A DNA stretch of 61,091 nucleotides from Bacteroidales bacterium. GTDB lineage: Bacteria; Bacteroidota; Bacteroidia; Bacteroidales; UBA932. Numbering within the stretch: position 1 is the stretch's first letter; the number at the start of each line of letters is the position of its first letter. This document shows positions 17,201 through 25,162 of this stretch, in pieces. A model generated the notes under the pieces. It searched no databases. It worked only from the letters and a program-made list of their open reading frames with translations, and was not told the DNA's origin. The DNA is taken from positions 1-61,091 of the forward strand of contig JAFYWC010000117.1 of the NCBI GenBank assembly GCA_017546585.1. Reading direction: 5' to 3'. Both the position numbers and the translations under genes were made by a program.

Positions 17201-17376
17201 TCGAGACCGGTCGAAGTACCGTTTGCGGTACCCTGCTCGATGACTGTAGCACCGATAACAGGACCGATTGCGTCAACAACTACTCCTTTCACCTCGTATC
17301 CGCCCTGGGCGAATACAGACACACCCATAATGCACGAAAGCACGAAGGATGCGCATAGTGTCTTGATTCTGTTCAT
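14299..17376 (-). CDS. susC: SusC-like TonB-dependent starch oligosaccharide transporter (first pair)
   Basis: TonB-dependent outer-membrane importer of 1025 residues. The signal peptide ends near VSVFAQ. It has a CarboxypepD_reg-like domain (EVKGVVVDAIGPVIGATVIEQG, about 25-105), then the TonB-box/plug region (DEVVVIGYGTVKKEDMTGSITAI; plug motif AAIYGSRASNGVILITTKKG) and the barrel, ending SLRLNVNF. It is the first of the two SusC genes transcribed, 67 bp after the SLC45-like transporter gene. Its synonymous choice is strongly biased to one codon per residue, more than in the second SusC (3927-6971), which suggests higher expression. Import of maltooligosaccharides is inferred from the neighbours. 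Confidence 0.96.
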   Translation of the reverse strand: MNRIKTLCASFVLSCIMGVSVFAQGGYEVKGVVVDAIGPVIGATVIEQGTANGTSTGLDGDYVLTVSSANAVVEVSCIGYATQTFVASQLPATVTLSEDTTFLDEVVVIGYGTVKKEDMTGSITAIKSEELNRGAMVSTQDMLKGKVPGLLITPGDGGPGSGSTIRIRGAASLNASNDPLIVIDGVPIAREGGYGMSNPLDMINPNDIESFTVLKDASSAAIYGSRASNGVILITTKKGKGNKPQVSYSGSVSVQQNSKKLQVMNPTEFREFIKDTYGIYWEGDQLMGDTSTPAGKAIASRLSKDTNVDYQDIIFQAAITHDHNVSVSGNVSDRMPYRASLGYTDQMGTLKGSTYDKGTLDLTLSPNFFDKHLTLNLNAKGVYTYQNYADSGVVGNAAFFNPTQAPYFYNEDGSIDYDTCNGYFNYGTGRGENFTPNTLLGVGPMSQLYDRISYGSSRRLIASAGVDYKVHGFESLRLNVTASTDISDYNNKNGSVVGSYQAWSDTENRGIGQYSKEWQLRRSSALEAYANYNETWGIHNLDVMAGYSWQHFYGANRSISYFNETDEIKLNEGETAEGRYPKWQWESYLVSFYGRINYSIASKYLFTFSLRNDGSSRFSPATRWGLFPSGAFAWNAKSEDFLKDVKELSQLKVRLSAGMTGQQDGIGEYAHLSRYGLSTDVYKQYYMGSNGFQFMWTPGAYDPNIKWETTTTYNVGVDFGFFGDRITGNVDAYLRNTNDLLNEVMTPMGSNFGNKVLTNVGSMQNKGVEFAFNFIPVQTNDWHLSIGVNGTVSDTKITKLNATDIDGYYINTSGISHGTGSYIGRHQVGYAPYSFWVFQQLYDESGKPIQNAFVDRNEDGVINNDDKYCAGNANPDFFYGLNVKLSYKNWDFGFNGHGSFGYKVFNDFASNNSTAYFDVNAGNLPNFANAVKRTGFTQISGDYQFYSDFYLEDASFFRLDDINLGYTFKEIGNWAGNIRIAASCQNVFVLTKYSGIDPEVNSTDGVDRTFWPRPRTFSLRLNVNF

Positions 17377-17443
17377 AAGAATTTTGTTTGGTTAGTAGAT
17401 TGTTTGTTGTTTGTATTATGATTAATCCTATTTGGTCAACGGA

Positions 17444-18742
17444 TTATTTTTCCTTCACAAATCTCACAGCCACCGCTCCGAGAACGAGGAGCACTGCCGC
17501 AACGAGGAACATACTTACCTGAGCACCACCTACCAGACTGAGAACGAAGCCTCCGCAAGCTGCAGCGGCGATCTGCGGAAGGCAGATTGTACCGTTGAAC
17601 AGGCCGAGGTATGTTCCGATATGGTCACCCGAAAGCGAGTTGGTGAGGAGAGTGAACGGCACTGCAAGCATTGCAGCCCAGGCAGCTCCGATAAGGAGGA
17701 ACGAGCCCACGAGAGCATACTGGTTGTGGATGAAGAACACTGAAGCGAAGCCGACAGCACCTACGAGAAGGCTGACAACGTAAGCAGTCTTGATGTTCTT
17801 GAACTTAGGGATGAGAAGCGCCCAAAGCATCGAGCCGATAGCCTGGACAGCGAACATAAGTCCAACCCAGTTTCCGGCCTCCTGATATCCCTCTGAAGCC
17901 ACGTCTGTAGTGCCCCAGCAAGTGTCTGCGATGGCACCGTTGGTGTATGTCCACATATACAGGAACGCAGCCCAGCAGAAGAACTGCACGAGACCTACTG
18001 TCCAGAATGTCTTAGGAGCCTTCTTAAGGAGTGTGAGCATTGACGGAGCCTTCTCCTCCTTCTTGTCTGCGTCGATTCCGTGGAACTCCGCATACTCCTT
18101 CGGAGGCATCTCCTTCACCTTGAATGTAGTGAAGAGAACGCAGAGGATCAGGATGGCTGCGCCGATGTAGAAGGCATACTTCACTGTGTCGGGAACCTGT
18201 CCTTCAGGAGCCACGTTGGCGATGCCGAACCAAGCGAAGAGGAACGGGAACACATAGCCCACGAGGCTGCCGGCGTTGCAGAGGAAGCTCTGGATCGAAT
18301 ATGCCTGGCCCTTCTGCTCGTCGCTTACCATATCGCCGACAAGCATCTTAAACGGCTGCATAGCCACGTTGATCGAAGTGTCCAGGAGCATAAGCGAGAT
18401 GAGTCCGAAGATCATCGCTCCGCTTACTGCGAGACCGAAGTTACCTGCGTTCGGAAGCATACACATCACGAGGATGGCGATGATCGAACCGAGGAAGAGA
18501 TAAGGGATGCGGCGTCCGAGGCGTGTCCAGGTCCTGTCGCTGTACTTACCCACGAGCGGCTGGACGATGAGGCCCATAAGCGGCGGGAGAATCCAGAAGA
18601 AACTGAGACTGTGCGGATCCGCACCGAGAGTGGCGAAGATGCGGCTGATGTTGGCGTTCTGAAGCGAGTACGCGATCTGAACTCCGAAGAAGCCGAAGCT
18701 GATGTTCCACATCTGCCAGAAAGTCAGTTTTGTTTTTTGCAT
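17444..18742 (-). CDS. SLC45/GPH-type MFS transporter, probable maltose or maltooligosaccharide carrier
   Basis: Inner-membrane transporter of 432 residues with about 12 hydrophobic segments. The N-terminus (KLTFWQMWNISFGFFGVQIAYSLQNANISRIF) and the cytoplasmic loop KYSDRTWTRLGRRIPY match the SLC45-like sugar:cation symporters common in Bacteroidota maltodextrin loci. The start at 18742 (MQKTKLTFW) is chosen because it opens directly on this conserved region; the upstream GTG at 18787 adds an unlikely hydrophilic leader. It is the first gene of the starch operon and divergent from the histidine kinase. It would carry periplasmic products of the SusC/D system into the cytoplasm for MalQ. Substrate is inferred. 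Confidence 0.9.
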   Translation of the reverse strand: MQKTKLTFWQMWNISFGFFGVQIAYSLQNANISRIFATLGADPHSLSFFWILPPLMGLIVQPLVGKYSDRTWTRLGRRIPYLFLGSIIAILVMCMLPNAGNFGLAVSGAMIFGLISLMLLDTSINVAMQPFKMLVGDMVSDEQKGQAYSIQSFLCNAGSLVGYVFPFLFAWFGIANVAPEGQVPDTVKYAFYIGAAILILCVLFTTFKVKEMPPKEYAEFHGIDADKKEEKAPSMLTLLKKAPKTFWTVGLVQFFCWAAFLYMWTYTNGAIADTCWGTTDVASEGYQEAGNWVGLMFAVQAIGSMLWALLIPKFKNIKTAYVVSLLVGAVGFASVFFIHNQYALVGSFLLIGAAWAAMLAVPFTLLTNSLSGDHIGTYLGLFNGTICLPQIAAAACGGFVLSLVGGAQVSMFLVAAVLLVLGAVAVRFVKEK

Positions 18743-18867
18743 TTCTATATGCGTTTTAAGGTTATTTGTTCTTGTTATGCGATACACAAAAGTCTGCTAA
18801 TTTACTCATTTAATACCTAAAGAGCCAATATCTGCGACGAATTGTGCGAAGAAAGGGACGAACGGAG

Positions 18868-18897
18868 ATTTTTGAGCGACGAAAAGCGCTCAAAAAT
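18868..18897. promoter_or_regulatory. 11-bp perfect inverted repeat between the starch operon and its divergent kinase
   Basis: ATTTTTGAGCG (18868-18878) and CGCTCAAAAAT (18887-18897) pair perfectly around an 8-base loop. The repeat lies between the divergent transporter and kinase genes, about 20 bp upstream of the kinase -7 box. It may be an operator shared by both directions or an RNA hairpin on a long leader. No gene lies in 18743-18939, and I could not find a convincing -7 box for the starch operon there. Confidence 0.5.
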
Positions 18898-18919
18898 TGG
18901 AATCCAGAAGGTTTTTTTA

Positions 18920-18927
18920 TAATTTTG
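18920..18927 (+). promoter_or_regulatory. Bacteroidota -7 box TAATTTTG for the kinase operon
   Basis: TAATTTTG fits the TAnnTTTG -7 consensus and sits 12 bp before the first possible kinase start (18940). The spacing leaves a very short leader, so the true start may be the in-frame ATG at 18949. Confidence 0.5.
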
Positions 18928-18939
18928 GTGTCTTAACCT

Positions 18940-20334
18940 ATGAATAGTATGACTATTGCCCACAAAATGCGACCTTCCTGCATCATCCATCTCTTCGCGA
19001 TTCTTCACGCGGTGACTGCTCTCGTATGCAGAACTTTCGGCATTGACGACGAACTTCTGCTGACCATCCTGACCATCATAATGTCTCTCATCATCTGTTA
19101 TAAGAAGGGTGCGAGCATCGAGTTCACGGCTGCCATCATCATCGTCAGCAACATCGCCGGCTATCTGATCGGAACCTTCGGAGCCTTCCTTTTGGGGCTC
19201 CTGTTCAAGTCGCCTCTTGCGACCCACAGCGTAGCCACAGCCTTGACCACCGAATTCCTGGGATGGTGCATCCTCGCATCGACAAACATCTTCAGGTCTA
19301 AGGACACTTCCAACGCGAGACTGTCTTTCAGTTCATCTTATGTGAAGTGGCTCCTGCTTGCGACAAGTGTCATCATAGTCATAAGGCTGGGCATCATCCT
19401 TTTCTATGCGAACAGCTCTTACGAGACACCCGAGACCACTTTCCTCGTGTTTATGGAAGTGATCAGCACGACTATCGGTCTCATCATCCTTACCTGCATC
19501 AACATCCTTTATATAAGGTATCTGTCTCAGCTTGAATGTGACGGCAAATGCCGCATCGCCCTCCTGGTGGCATTTATGGTGCTTGCGACCACCATCGAAT
19601 ACTTCATTGTGGACGTCAAATACCTCTTTGAGTCCAGCCCGACAAGGCCGTATGAAATCCCTACGCTGGTAGTTGTCTCACTCCTGACCCAGACTGTCAT
19701 TTACTGCCTCATCTACCTTATGAACTTCGCATTGAATTCAAGAGCGCAGATGCACGAGCAGAGGGAGAAGGCTAACGTCGCGCAATACAGATACTTCAAG
19801 CTCAAGAGCCAGGTGAACCCTCACTTCCTCTTCAACTCGCTCAACATCCTTGACTGCCTCGTATGCGAGGATAAAAACGAGCAGGCCAGCATCTACATCC
19901 ACAAACTGGCGGGCATATACAGATATATGCTCAAGAGCGAAGAACAGGAACTGGTGACGCTCAGAGACGAGCTTGAGTTTATGGATATGTATGTCGAACT
20001 GCTGAAGGTACGCTTCCCGGAGGGATTCGACGTGATCACAGACATACCTGAAGATCTGATGGCAAGATATGTGCTTCCTTGTTCGCTTCAGCTGCTGATC
20101 GAGAATGCGACCAAGCACAACGCAGTGTCGATCGACGTGCCTCTGGTAGTCAAGGTGACCGCAGACGAGCACAGCATCAGCGTATGCAACAACATCGTGC
20201 CTAAGTTGACCAGAAGTTCTTCGACAGGACTTGGACAGAAATACATTATGCAGCAGTATATGGACCTGTCGGGCAAGGAAGTGGAGATCTGCAGCTCAGA
20301 AACAGAATATTGTGTAACATTACCGCTTTTGTAG
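18940..20334 (+). CDS. LytS/YehU-type sensor histidine kinase
   Basis: Membrane sensor kinase of 464 residues. The first 260 or so hold six to eight hydrophobic segments with no clear periplasmic ligand domain. A short coiled coil (MHEQREKANVAQYRYFKLKSQ) leads into the His_kinase motif QVNPHFLFNSLN (phospho-acceptor His about 294). The ATP-binding N-box is QLLIENATKHN, and the C-terminal ATPase half is short, as usual for this family. It is followed after 6 bp by the LytTR response regulator, so the two form a two-component system. It diverges from the starch operon, making alpha-glucan sensing or cell-state control of that operon a reasonable guess. The signal is unknown. An alternative start is 18949. 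Confidence 0.93.
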   Translation: MNSMTIAHKMRPSCIIHLFAILHAVTALVCRTFGIDDELLLTILTIIMSLIICYKKGASIEFTAAIIIVSNIAGYLIGTFGAFLLGLLFKSPLATHSVATALTTEFLGWCILASTNIFRSKDTSNARLSFSSSYVKWLLLATSVIIVIRLGIILFYANSSYETPETTFLVFMEVISTTIGLIILTCINILYIRYLSQLECDGKCRIALLVAFMVLATTIEYFIVDVKYLFESSPTRPYEIPTLVVVSLLTQTVIYCLIYLMNFALNSRAQMHEQREKANVAQYRYFKLKSQVNPHFLFNSLNILDCLVCEDKNEQASIYIHKLAGIYRYMLKSEEQELVTLRDELEFMDMYVELLKVRFPEGFDVITDIPEDLMARYVLPCSLQLLIENATKHNAVSIDVPLVVKVTADEHSISVCNNIVPKLTRSSSTGLGQKYIMQQYMDLSGKEVEICSSETEYCVTLPLL

Positions 20335-20340
20335 AAGGAT

Positions 20341-21105
20341 ATGGCGACAAAAATATTTATCGTCGAGGACGAGGTAATGGCTCAGAAGAGCCTGATCAGA
20401 TTGCTGTCACAGCACTTTCCGGACTTTGACGTAGTTGGTTCAGCGACATCTGTCAAGAGCGCCGTGGAGTGGCTCAGGAATCCGGAGAATTCGGCAGACA
20501 TCATCTTTATGGACGTAGAACTTTCGGACGGAGTATGCTTCGAGATCTTCCGCCAGGTGGATGTGACAGCAAAGGTGATTATGACCACAGCATACGACAG
20601 TTATGCGCTCAAGGCATTCGAGGCCGGCAGCGTGGACTACCTGCTGAAGCCGGTGGAGGTGACATACCTCAAGAGAGCGGTGGCAAGATGCACCACAAAC
20701 AACCAGAACATAGACATCAACGCCCTTATGAACGCTCTCGGCAAAGCTTCCGAGACCAAGAAGGAGTACAAGGAAAGGTACATCATCAGATTCAACGACC
20801 GTATCATCCCTCTTGAGACATCGAACATCGCCTATGTATATTCGGAGGACAAGAACAACTATCTCTTGACTTTCGACGGACACAAATACATCATCGATTT
20901 CTCTCTTGACGTGATCAACGAAGACCTGAACCCGGACGATTTCTTCCGCATTTCCCGCGGATGCATCGTATCGATGAAGGCCATCAGAAGCATCACCAAG
21001 CAGCAGGGTGGAAGGCTGAAGATCACTGCCGAGCCGGCAGCGTCATTCGATATGACGGTAAGCCGTTCAAGAGTCGACGACTTTATGGAGTGGCTTGAGA
21101 AATAA
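20341..21105 (+). CDS. LytTR-family response regulator
   Basis: DNA-binding response regulator of 254 residues. An N-terminal receiver domain (about 3-120) has the acidic pocket VEDE, phospho-acceptor Asp in FMDVELSDG (about 58), conserved Thr in TTAYDSYALKAF and the Lys in DYLLKPVE. A C-terminal LytTR domain (about 145-252) includes YIRFNDRIIPLETSNIAYVYSEDKNNYLL and FFRISRGCIVSMKAI. LytTR proteins bind paired direct repeats; I could not define a convincing site by eye. It sits 6 bp after the kinase, with AAGGA just before its ATG. It is the only transcription regulator gene in the window, so it is the leading candidate to control the adjacent starch operon. Confidence 0.95.
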   Translation: MATKIFIVEDEVMAQKSLIRLLSQHFPDFDVVGSATSVKSAVEWLRNPENSADIIFMDVELSDGVCFEIFRQVDVTAKVIMTTAYDSYALKAFEAGSVDYLLKPVEVTYLKRAVARCTTNNQNIDINALMNALGKASETKKEYKERYIIRFNDRIIPLETSNIAYVYSEDKNNYLLTFDGHKYIIDFSLDVINEDLNPDDFFRISRGCIVSMKAIRSITKQQGGRLKITAEPAASFDMTVSRSRVDDFMEWLEK

Positions 21106-21128
21106 AATTGGTTCAAGAAATAAAAAAG

Positions 21129-21156
21129 AAGAGGCTGATCGGTTGACCAGCCTCTT
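21129..21156. terminator. Bidirectional intrinsic terminator
   Basis: AAGAGGCTG and CAGCCTCTT form a 9-bp stem with a 10-base loop. There is TTTCT on the plus side and a T-rich run on the minus side (AATAAAAAAG upstream). It lies between the convergent response regulator and malQ genes and serves both. Confidence 0.85.
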
Positions 21157-21166
21157 TCTGTATGGA

Positions 21167-23569
21167 TTATTTACGGCCGCTTGCGGCGATCATTCCACTG
21201 AGTGTCTCGTTGAACTCTGTCGCTGCCTGGAGCTGTTCTACTGTAAGATGCATACGGTAGCGCCAGTAGTGACGTGAGTTTGCAGGGACATTGATACGCT
21301 CATCCTGCGGATTCACGCGGCGGAGAGCTCCGTCCATCGAGAGCCAGTCCTGAAGCGGAAGCACTGTGAGCATAGCAGGAGACCAGAGGTGCTGGTCGAG
21401 GATCTGGCGGCAGATCCAAGGCTCGCAGTAGTATGGAGCCTCGCCTGTGTTGCCGAGAATCATCTGCCAGAACTGGTCGGTAACCTGACGGTCCTCCTCC
21501 CACCAAGCGCGTACAGGATTCATATCGTGTGTAGATGTCGTACATACCGAGAGGTATGGATAGTTCGCAGGATGTGCGAATGTCTCCTCTACCGACTTAG
21601 GCATACGCTGGATCTCGAGAGAAAGGATTCTGAGGTCAGCCATAACCTGAGGCACAGTCGCAGGGATCATACCGAGGTCCTCACCGCAGGCAAGCATTCC
21701 TGTAGAATCGAGGAGTGCAGGAAGTTTCTGCATAGCCTTGTCCTTCCAGAACTCGTTGTTGCGACGGTAGAAGAAGTCTTCGTAAAGACGGTCAAAAGCC
21801 GCACGGCGGTATGCGTCAAGCCACATATAGCCCTGAGTAGACTTTGCGCCGATCTTCGGATGATAGTGGCCTGTCTTGCGTGGATCCTCGATGAAGAGGT
21901 CCTCGTTCTTCACGTCGAAGCCCTGCGATGAAAGCTCGTCTGCAGGGAAAGGAAGTGCAGGGTTGAAATAGCCGTTGAGACCGCTCTTTGTCCAGAGTGG
22001 AATCTCCCAGATGCGGAAGAAACCGAGGATATGGTCGATACGGAATGCATCGAAGTACTCGGACATCTTTGCAAGGCGCGACTTCCACCAAGCGTAGTCG
22101 TCCTCTGCCATCTTCTCCCAGTTGTATGTAGGGAAGCCCCAGTTCTGTCCGTCAGCAGAGAATGCATCAGGCGGTGCACCTGCCTGCGAGTTCATATGGA
22201 AGAGCTCAGGATAGAGCCAAGCGTCTACGCTGGTACGGCTGATACCGATAGGAAGGTCACCCTTGAAGATCACACCCTTGGAGTGTGCATACTTGCATAC
22301 CTCTGAAAGCTGGAGGTCAAGGTGGTACTGTACGAAGCACCAGAAGTCAACCTCTGCCTTGTGCTCCTCGCAGAATGCTGCAACCTTCTTCTTGTTGTAT
22401 TTTGCATAGCCTTTCCACTGTGAGAAGTCCGGAGTGCCGTTGAGGTCACGGAGGACGCAGAAGGCAGCGTAAGGAAGAAGCCAATGAGCGTTCTTCTCAA
22501 CGAAAGCCTGGTATCCCTTTGTAGCGGAAAGCTTCTTGAATGTCTTGTCGAATGCCTTATGGAGGAGTTCGAGCTTTGTATTGTTGACTCTCTCGTAATC
22601 AATATTCTCAAGAGCGTTGAGCTCAGCCTGGAGAGCCTTGAATTCCTCGTCTACCTTCACTCCGGCTGCAGGGAGGTTAAGGAACTGAGGGTGGAGAGCG
22701 AATGTCGAGTTAGGGTTGTACGGATAAGAATCCTCCCAAGTGTGGAGCATTGTGGTGTCGTTGATAGGAAGAAGCTGGAGAATGCTCTGGCCTGTCGCTG
22801 CAGCCCAGTCGACCATCTTCTTGAGATCGTAGAACTCACCCACTCCGAAGTCATCCTCGCTGCGGAGAGAGAACACCGGAATCGCTGTACCGGCACCCTT
22901 CCAGTTTCTGCCGCCGAAGCGTACCTGGAGGTCAGCCTCTACAACGAACTCGTCCTTCTGAGGAAGCGCTGCGAACCATCTGTTCTCACCGTCCTCCCAA
23001 GCTACAGGAGCGAGTGTCTCCTTGTCAGCGATAAGTATCTTGTATGCGAATGGCTCAGTCACATCGAGAGCAAGCGACCATACAGGGAACTGTGTTCCGT
23101 CGAACGGCACCACCTTGTTCCAGTCCTTGAGCGCCTTACCGCTGCCGGCGAGAGCGAGAACCTCGTTAGGACGGAGGGCTGGAGCAGCCACCTGAATGAG
23201 TGCATTTGCACCCTTAGGCGCCTTCTTTGCCTTCTCTGCAGGTCTGCCGAAGATCGCATTTGTGAAAGCAGAAGAGTAGAACGGAGAGTCCTCAGGACGG
23301 TCGATCCATCTGTCATAGACTGTAAGAGTCTTAGGCTCTGCACCTTCAGGAAGAACAAGCGTGTGCTTCTTCCACTCGGTACGTACAGTCTGTCCGTCGC
23401 GGACCACCTCATAGCCGTACTCCGCTGTCTTTTCGAGAGCGACGCGGGCTACAGTGCCTTCCCAGAGACCTTCTGAAGTATATGCAAGCGGATAACGCTT
23501 GCCAGCAAGACAAAGGACGATTTCTTCGCCCCAGTTTGTCCTGTACTCTATACTGACGTTGAGTTTCAT
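21167..23569 (-). CDS. malQ: 4-alpha-glucanotransferase, GH77 with two N-terminal CBM20-like domains
   Basis: Cytoplasmic amylomaltase of 800 residues, disproportionating maltooligosaccharides. No signal peptide is present. Two starch-binding domains precede the enzyme: residues 1-95 (SIEYRTNWGEEIVLCLAG) and about 115-215 (PALRPNEVLALAGSGKALKDW). The GH77 domain begins about 230 (AIPVFSLRSEDDFGVGEFYDL). Catalytic residues are the Asp of FDAFRIDHILGFFRIWEIP (about 508), the Glu of ACGEDLG (about 629) and the Asp of STHDMNPVRAWW (about 680). The architecture resembles plant DPE2-type enzymes rather than the short E. coli MalQ. It lies 56 bp after the upstream transporter gene and shares a terminator with the regulator. 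It completes the cytoplasmic end of the starch pathway. Confidence 0.95.
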   Translation of the reverse strand: MKLNVSIEYRTNWGEEIVLCLAGKRYPLAYTSEGLWEGTVARVALEKTAEYGYEVVRDGQTVRTEWKKHTLVLPEGAEPKTLTVYDRWIDRPEDSPFYSSAFTNAIFGRPAEKAKKAPKGANALIQVAAPALRPNEVLALAGSGKALKDWNKVVPFDGTQFPVWSLALDVTEPFAYKILIADKETLAPVAWEDGENRWFAALPQKDEFVVEADLQVRFGGRNWKGAGTAIPVFSLRSEDDFGVGEFYDLKKMVDWAAATGQSILQLLPINDTTMLHTWEDSYPYNPNSTFALHPQFLNLPAAGVKVDEEFKALQAELNALENIDYERVNNTKLELLHKAFDKTFKKLSATKGYQAFVEKNAHWLLPYAAFCVLRDLNGTPDFSQWKGYAKYNKKKVAAFCEEHKAEVDFWCFVQYHLDLQLSEVCKYAHSKGVIFKGDLPIGISRTSVDAWLYPELFHMNSQAGAPPDAFSADGQNWGFPTYNWEKMAEDDYAWWKSRLAKMSEYFDAFRIDHILGFFRIWEIPLWTKSGLNGYFNPALPFPADELSSQGFDVKNEDLFIEDPRKTGHYHPKIGAKSTQGYMWLDAYRRAAFDRLYEDFFYRRNNEFWKDKAMQKLPALLDSTGMLACGEDLGMIPATVPQVMADLRILSLEIQRMPKSVEETFAHPANYPYLSVCTTSTHDMNPVRAWWEEDRQVTDQFWQMILGNTGEAPYYCEPWICRQILDQHLWSPAMLTVLPLQDWLSMDGALRRVNPQDERINVPANSRHYWRYRMHLTVEQLQAATEFNETLSGMIAASGRK

Positions 23570-23625
23570 ACTGTTGATGTTATTTGGTTATTTCTATGTT
23601 GTTCTATACTTTCTTTTTTGAGGCA

Positions 23626-25014
23626 TCATCCCTGTAGGGTGCGGGTGCGGAGCTTGTTCCAGTTGAGGACCGGAAGGGCGAACGAAATCACTGCCGCCAC
23701 CACCCAGAACCACGAAACCGGTCCGAAGTCATACACCTTGTTTACCTCACCTGCCGCATTCAGCACCTCAACCGTATTGTACTGAATGAGATATCCGCTT
23801 GTTATGTCCTGCAGTCCCGCAGCCACATAACTTGAAATTCCTACAATTCCCAAAGCCGCTCCGGTGGCCTTTCTCGGAACGATGTCCACAGCCATAAGGC
23901 CTGCCACCACGCAATAGAGCACTCCCATCGAGAAACTGAACATCGACACATACACGATGTTCATAAGATAGCTTCCGCCGACAAAAAGGAAGAGAGCGAG
24001 AGAAACTGCGCACATAATTCCCGAAATCAGCGCAGGCTTGATGCGGTCACCCCTGAACACCCTGTCGGACAGCCATCCGGCAGACACTGTTCCGGCGATG
24101 CTGAATCCCACCGAATACGCCAGGATCCTTGTCGCCTCGCTCATATCAAAGCCCCTCGCCTCCTGAAGGAAGAGCACTCCCCAACCGTCAACCGCATTCT
24201 TGGTGATGTAGAGGAAGGCGCTCGAAAGCGCGATGACCCACACTCCCGGATGCCTCAGCACAAACTTCTGAAGTTCCTTGGTAGGCTTCTTGTCCACCTT
24301 TGTAAGAGACTCTCCGGAGAGTTCCTGTACCGACGGAAGTCCCTTGCTTTCAGGAGTATCCGAGACTGTCAGAAGAATGAAGCCGGCGCCGAGGAGGCCA
24401 GCGGCGGAAGCCGCGAGAAAGCCGAACTGCCAGCCGGCTGCTCCGCATATCCATCCGAGGATGAGATACGAGAAGAACTTTCCGATATCGGGACTTGTGC
24501 TGAAAAGACTATAATATGAACCTCTTTTCGAAAGAGGGAACCATCTTGAAAGGCTTATGACTCCCGGTGCCGAACCCATCGACTGCGAAAGGCCGTTCAT
24601 TCCCCAAAGGATGGCGAAAAGGATGAATATGAGCATCGAAGGAATCATATTCTGGAATATTCCCAATGCAGCCATAATGAGGTTCACGAGCGCCGACACG
24701 AAAAGTCCGGTCGCCATAAAGCGACGGATGTTGCAATAGTCTGCGATGAAGCCGTTCAGGAATTTGCCGATTGCATAGACGAACATAAATGAGGAGCCGA
24801 TGAGTCCCAGCTGTCCTGCAGTGAGGACATCCCCGTCGATGAGAGGCTGCTTGAAGATGCTGACGCTCATTCTGCAGATGTAGTACAGGCTATATGCTAC
24901 CGTAGCCCCCCAGAATGTCTTGTTTCTGAGAGACTTGTAGGTCGATGCGACCTTTTCCTCGGGAACTTTTTCCGCAGAGGGCTTGCTTATCCTGTAGAAT
25001 GAAAACAGACTCAT
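23626..25014 (-). CDS. MFS transporter of the organophosphate:phosphate antiporter family (UhpC/GlpT-like)
   Basis: Inner-membrane protein of 462 residues with 12 predicted segments. The N-terminal region (KTFWGATVAYSLYYICRMSVSIFKQPLI, then FMFVYAIGKFLNGFIADYCNIRRFM) and the loop SRWFPLSKRGSYYSLFSTSPDIGKF are typical of OPA transporters such as GlpT, UhpT and UhpC. The start at 25014 (MSLFSFYRISKPS) is preferred over a TTG four codons upstream, because a perfect TTTG-19-TAACTTTG promoter lies just above it. Substrate is probably a sugar phosphate or glycerol phosphate; a sensor-like UhpC role is also possible. It is probably cotranscribed with malQ. Confidence 0.9.
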   Translation of the reverse strand: MSLFSFYRISKPSAEKVPEEKVASTYKSLRNKTFWGATVAYSLYYICRMSVSIFKQPLIDGDVLTAGQLGLIGSSFMFVYAIGKFLNGFIADYCNIRRFMATGLFVSALVNLIMAALGIFQNMIPSMLIFILFAILWGMNGLSQSMGSAPGVISLSRWFPLSKRGSYYSLFSTSPDIGKFFSYLILGWICGAAGWQFGFLAASAAGLLGAGFILLTVSDTPESKGLPSVQELSGESLTKVDKKPTKELQKFVLRHPGVWVIALSSAFLYITKNAVDGWGVLFLQEARGFDMSEATRILAYSVGFSIAGTVSAGWLSDRVFRGDRIKPALISGIMCAVSLALFLFVGGSYLMNIVYVSMFSFSMGVLYCVVAGLMAVDIVPRKATGAALGIVGISSYVAAGLQDITSGYLIQYNTVEVLNAAGEVNKVYDFGPVSWFWVVAAVISFALPVLNWNKLRTRTLQG

Positions 25015-25033
25015 ATTGACTGCCAAATCTTGA

Positions 25034-25064
25034 CAAAGTTACAAAACATCTGTGATTAAACAAA
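25034..25064 (-). promoter_or_regulatory. Consensus Bacteroidota promoter for the OPA transporter-malQ operon
   Basis: On the minus strand TTTG (25064-25061) and TAACTTTG (25041-25034) are separated by exactly 19 bp, matching the -33/-7 consensus. The transcript would begin near 25027, about 13 bases before the transporter start. Confidence 0.75.
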
Positions 25065-25116
25065 AAACAAAACACCTGGCGGGTAAAAACCTCAGCATCA
25101 ACACATTACCGAAACC

Positions 25117-25140
25117 GCGTGCCGCCAATAGGGAGCACGC
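25117..25140 (-). repeat. Core of the 108-bp element, partial copy 3
   Basis: Arms GCGTGC and GCACGC with the same spacing as the core of copies 1 and 2, differing by a few central bases. The flanks are more diverged and the terminal CGTGAAATG repeats are not recognisable. It lies 22 bp beyond the stop of the MATE gene, in the same orientation relative to the upstream gene as the other copies. The rest of the 25065-25162 gap holds nothing else I can recognise. Confidence 0.65.
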
Positions 25141-25162
25141 GAAACCCACAACGCACTATATA

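Noticed and set aside
18868-18897. Intrinsic terminator between the transporter and kinase genes
   Set aside because: The flanking genes diverge, so neither needs a terminator here, and the stem is AT-rich at its base with no following T run on either strand.
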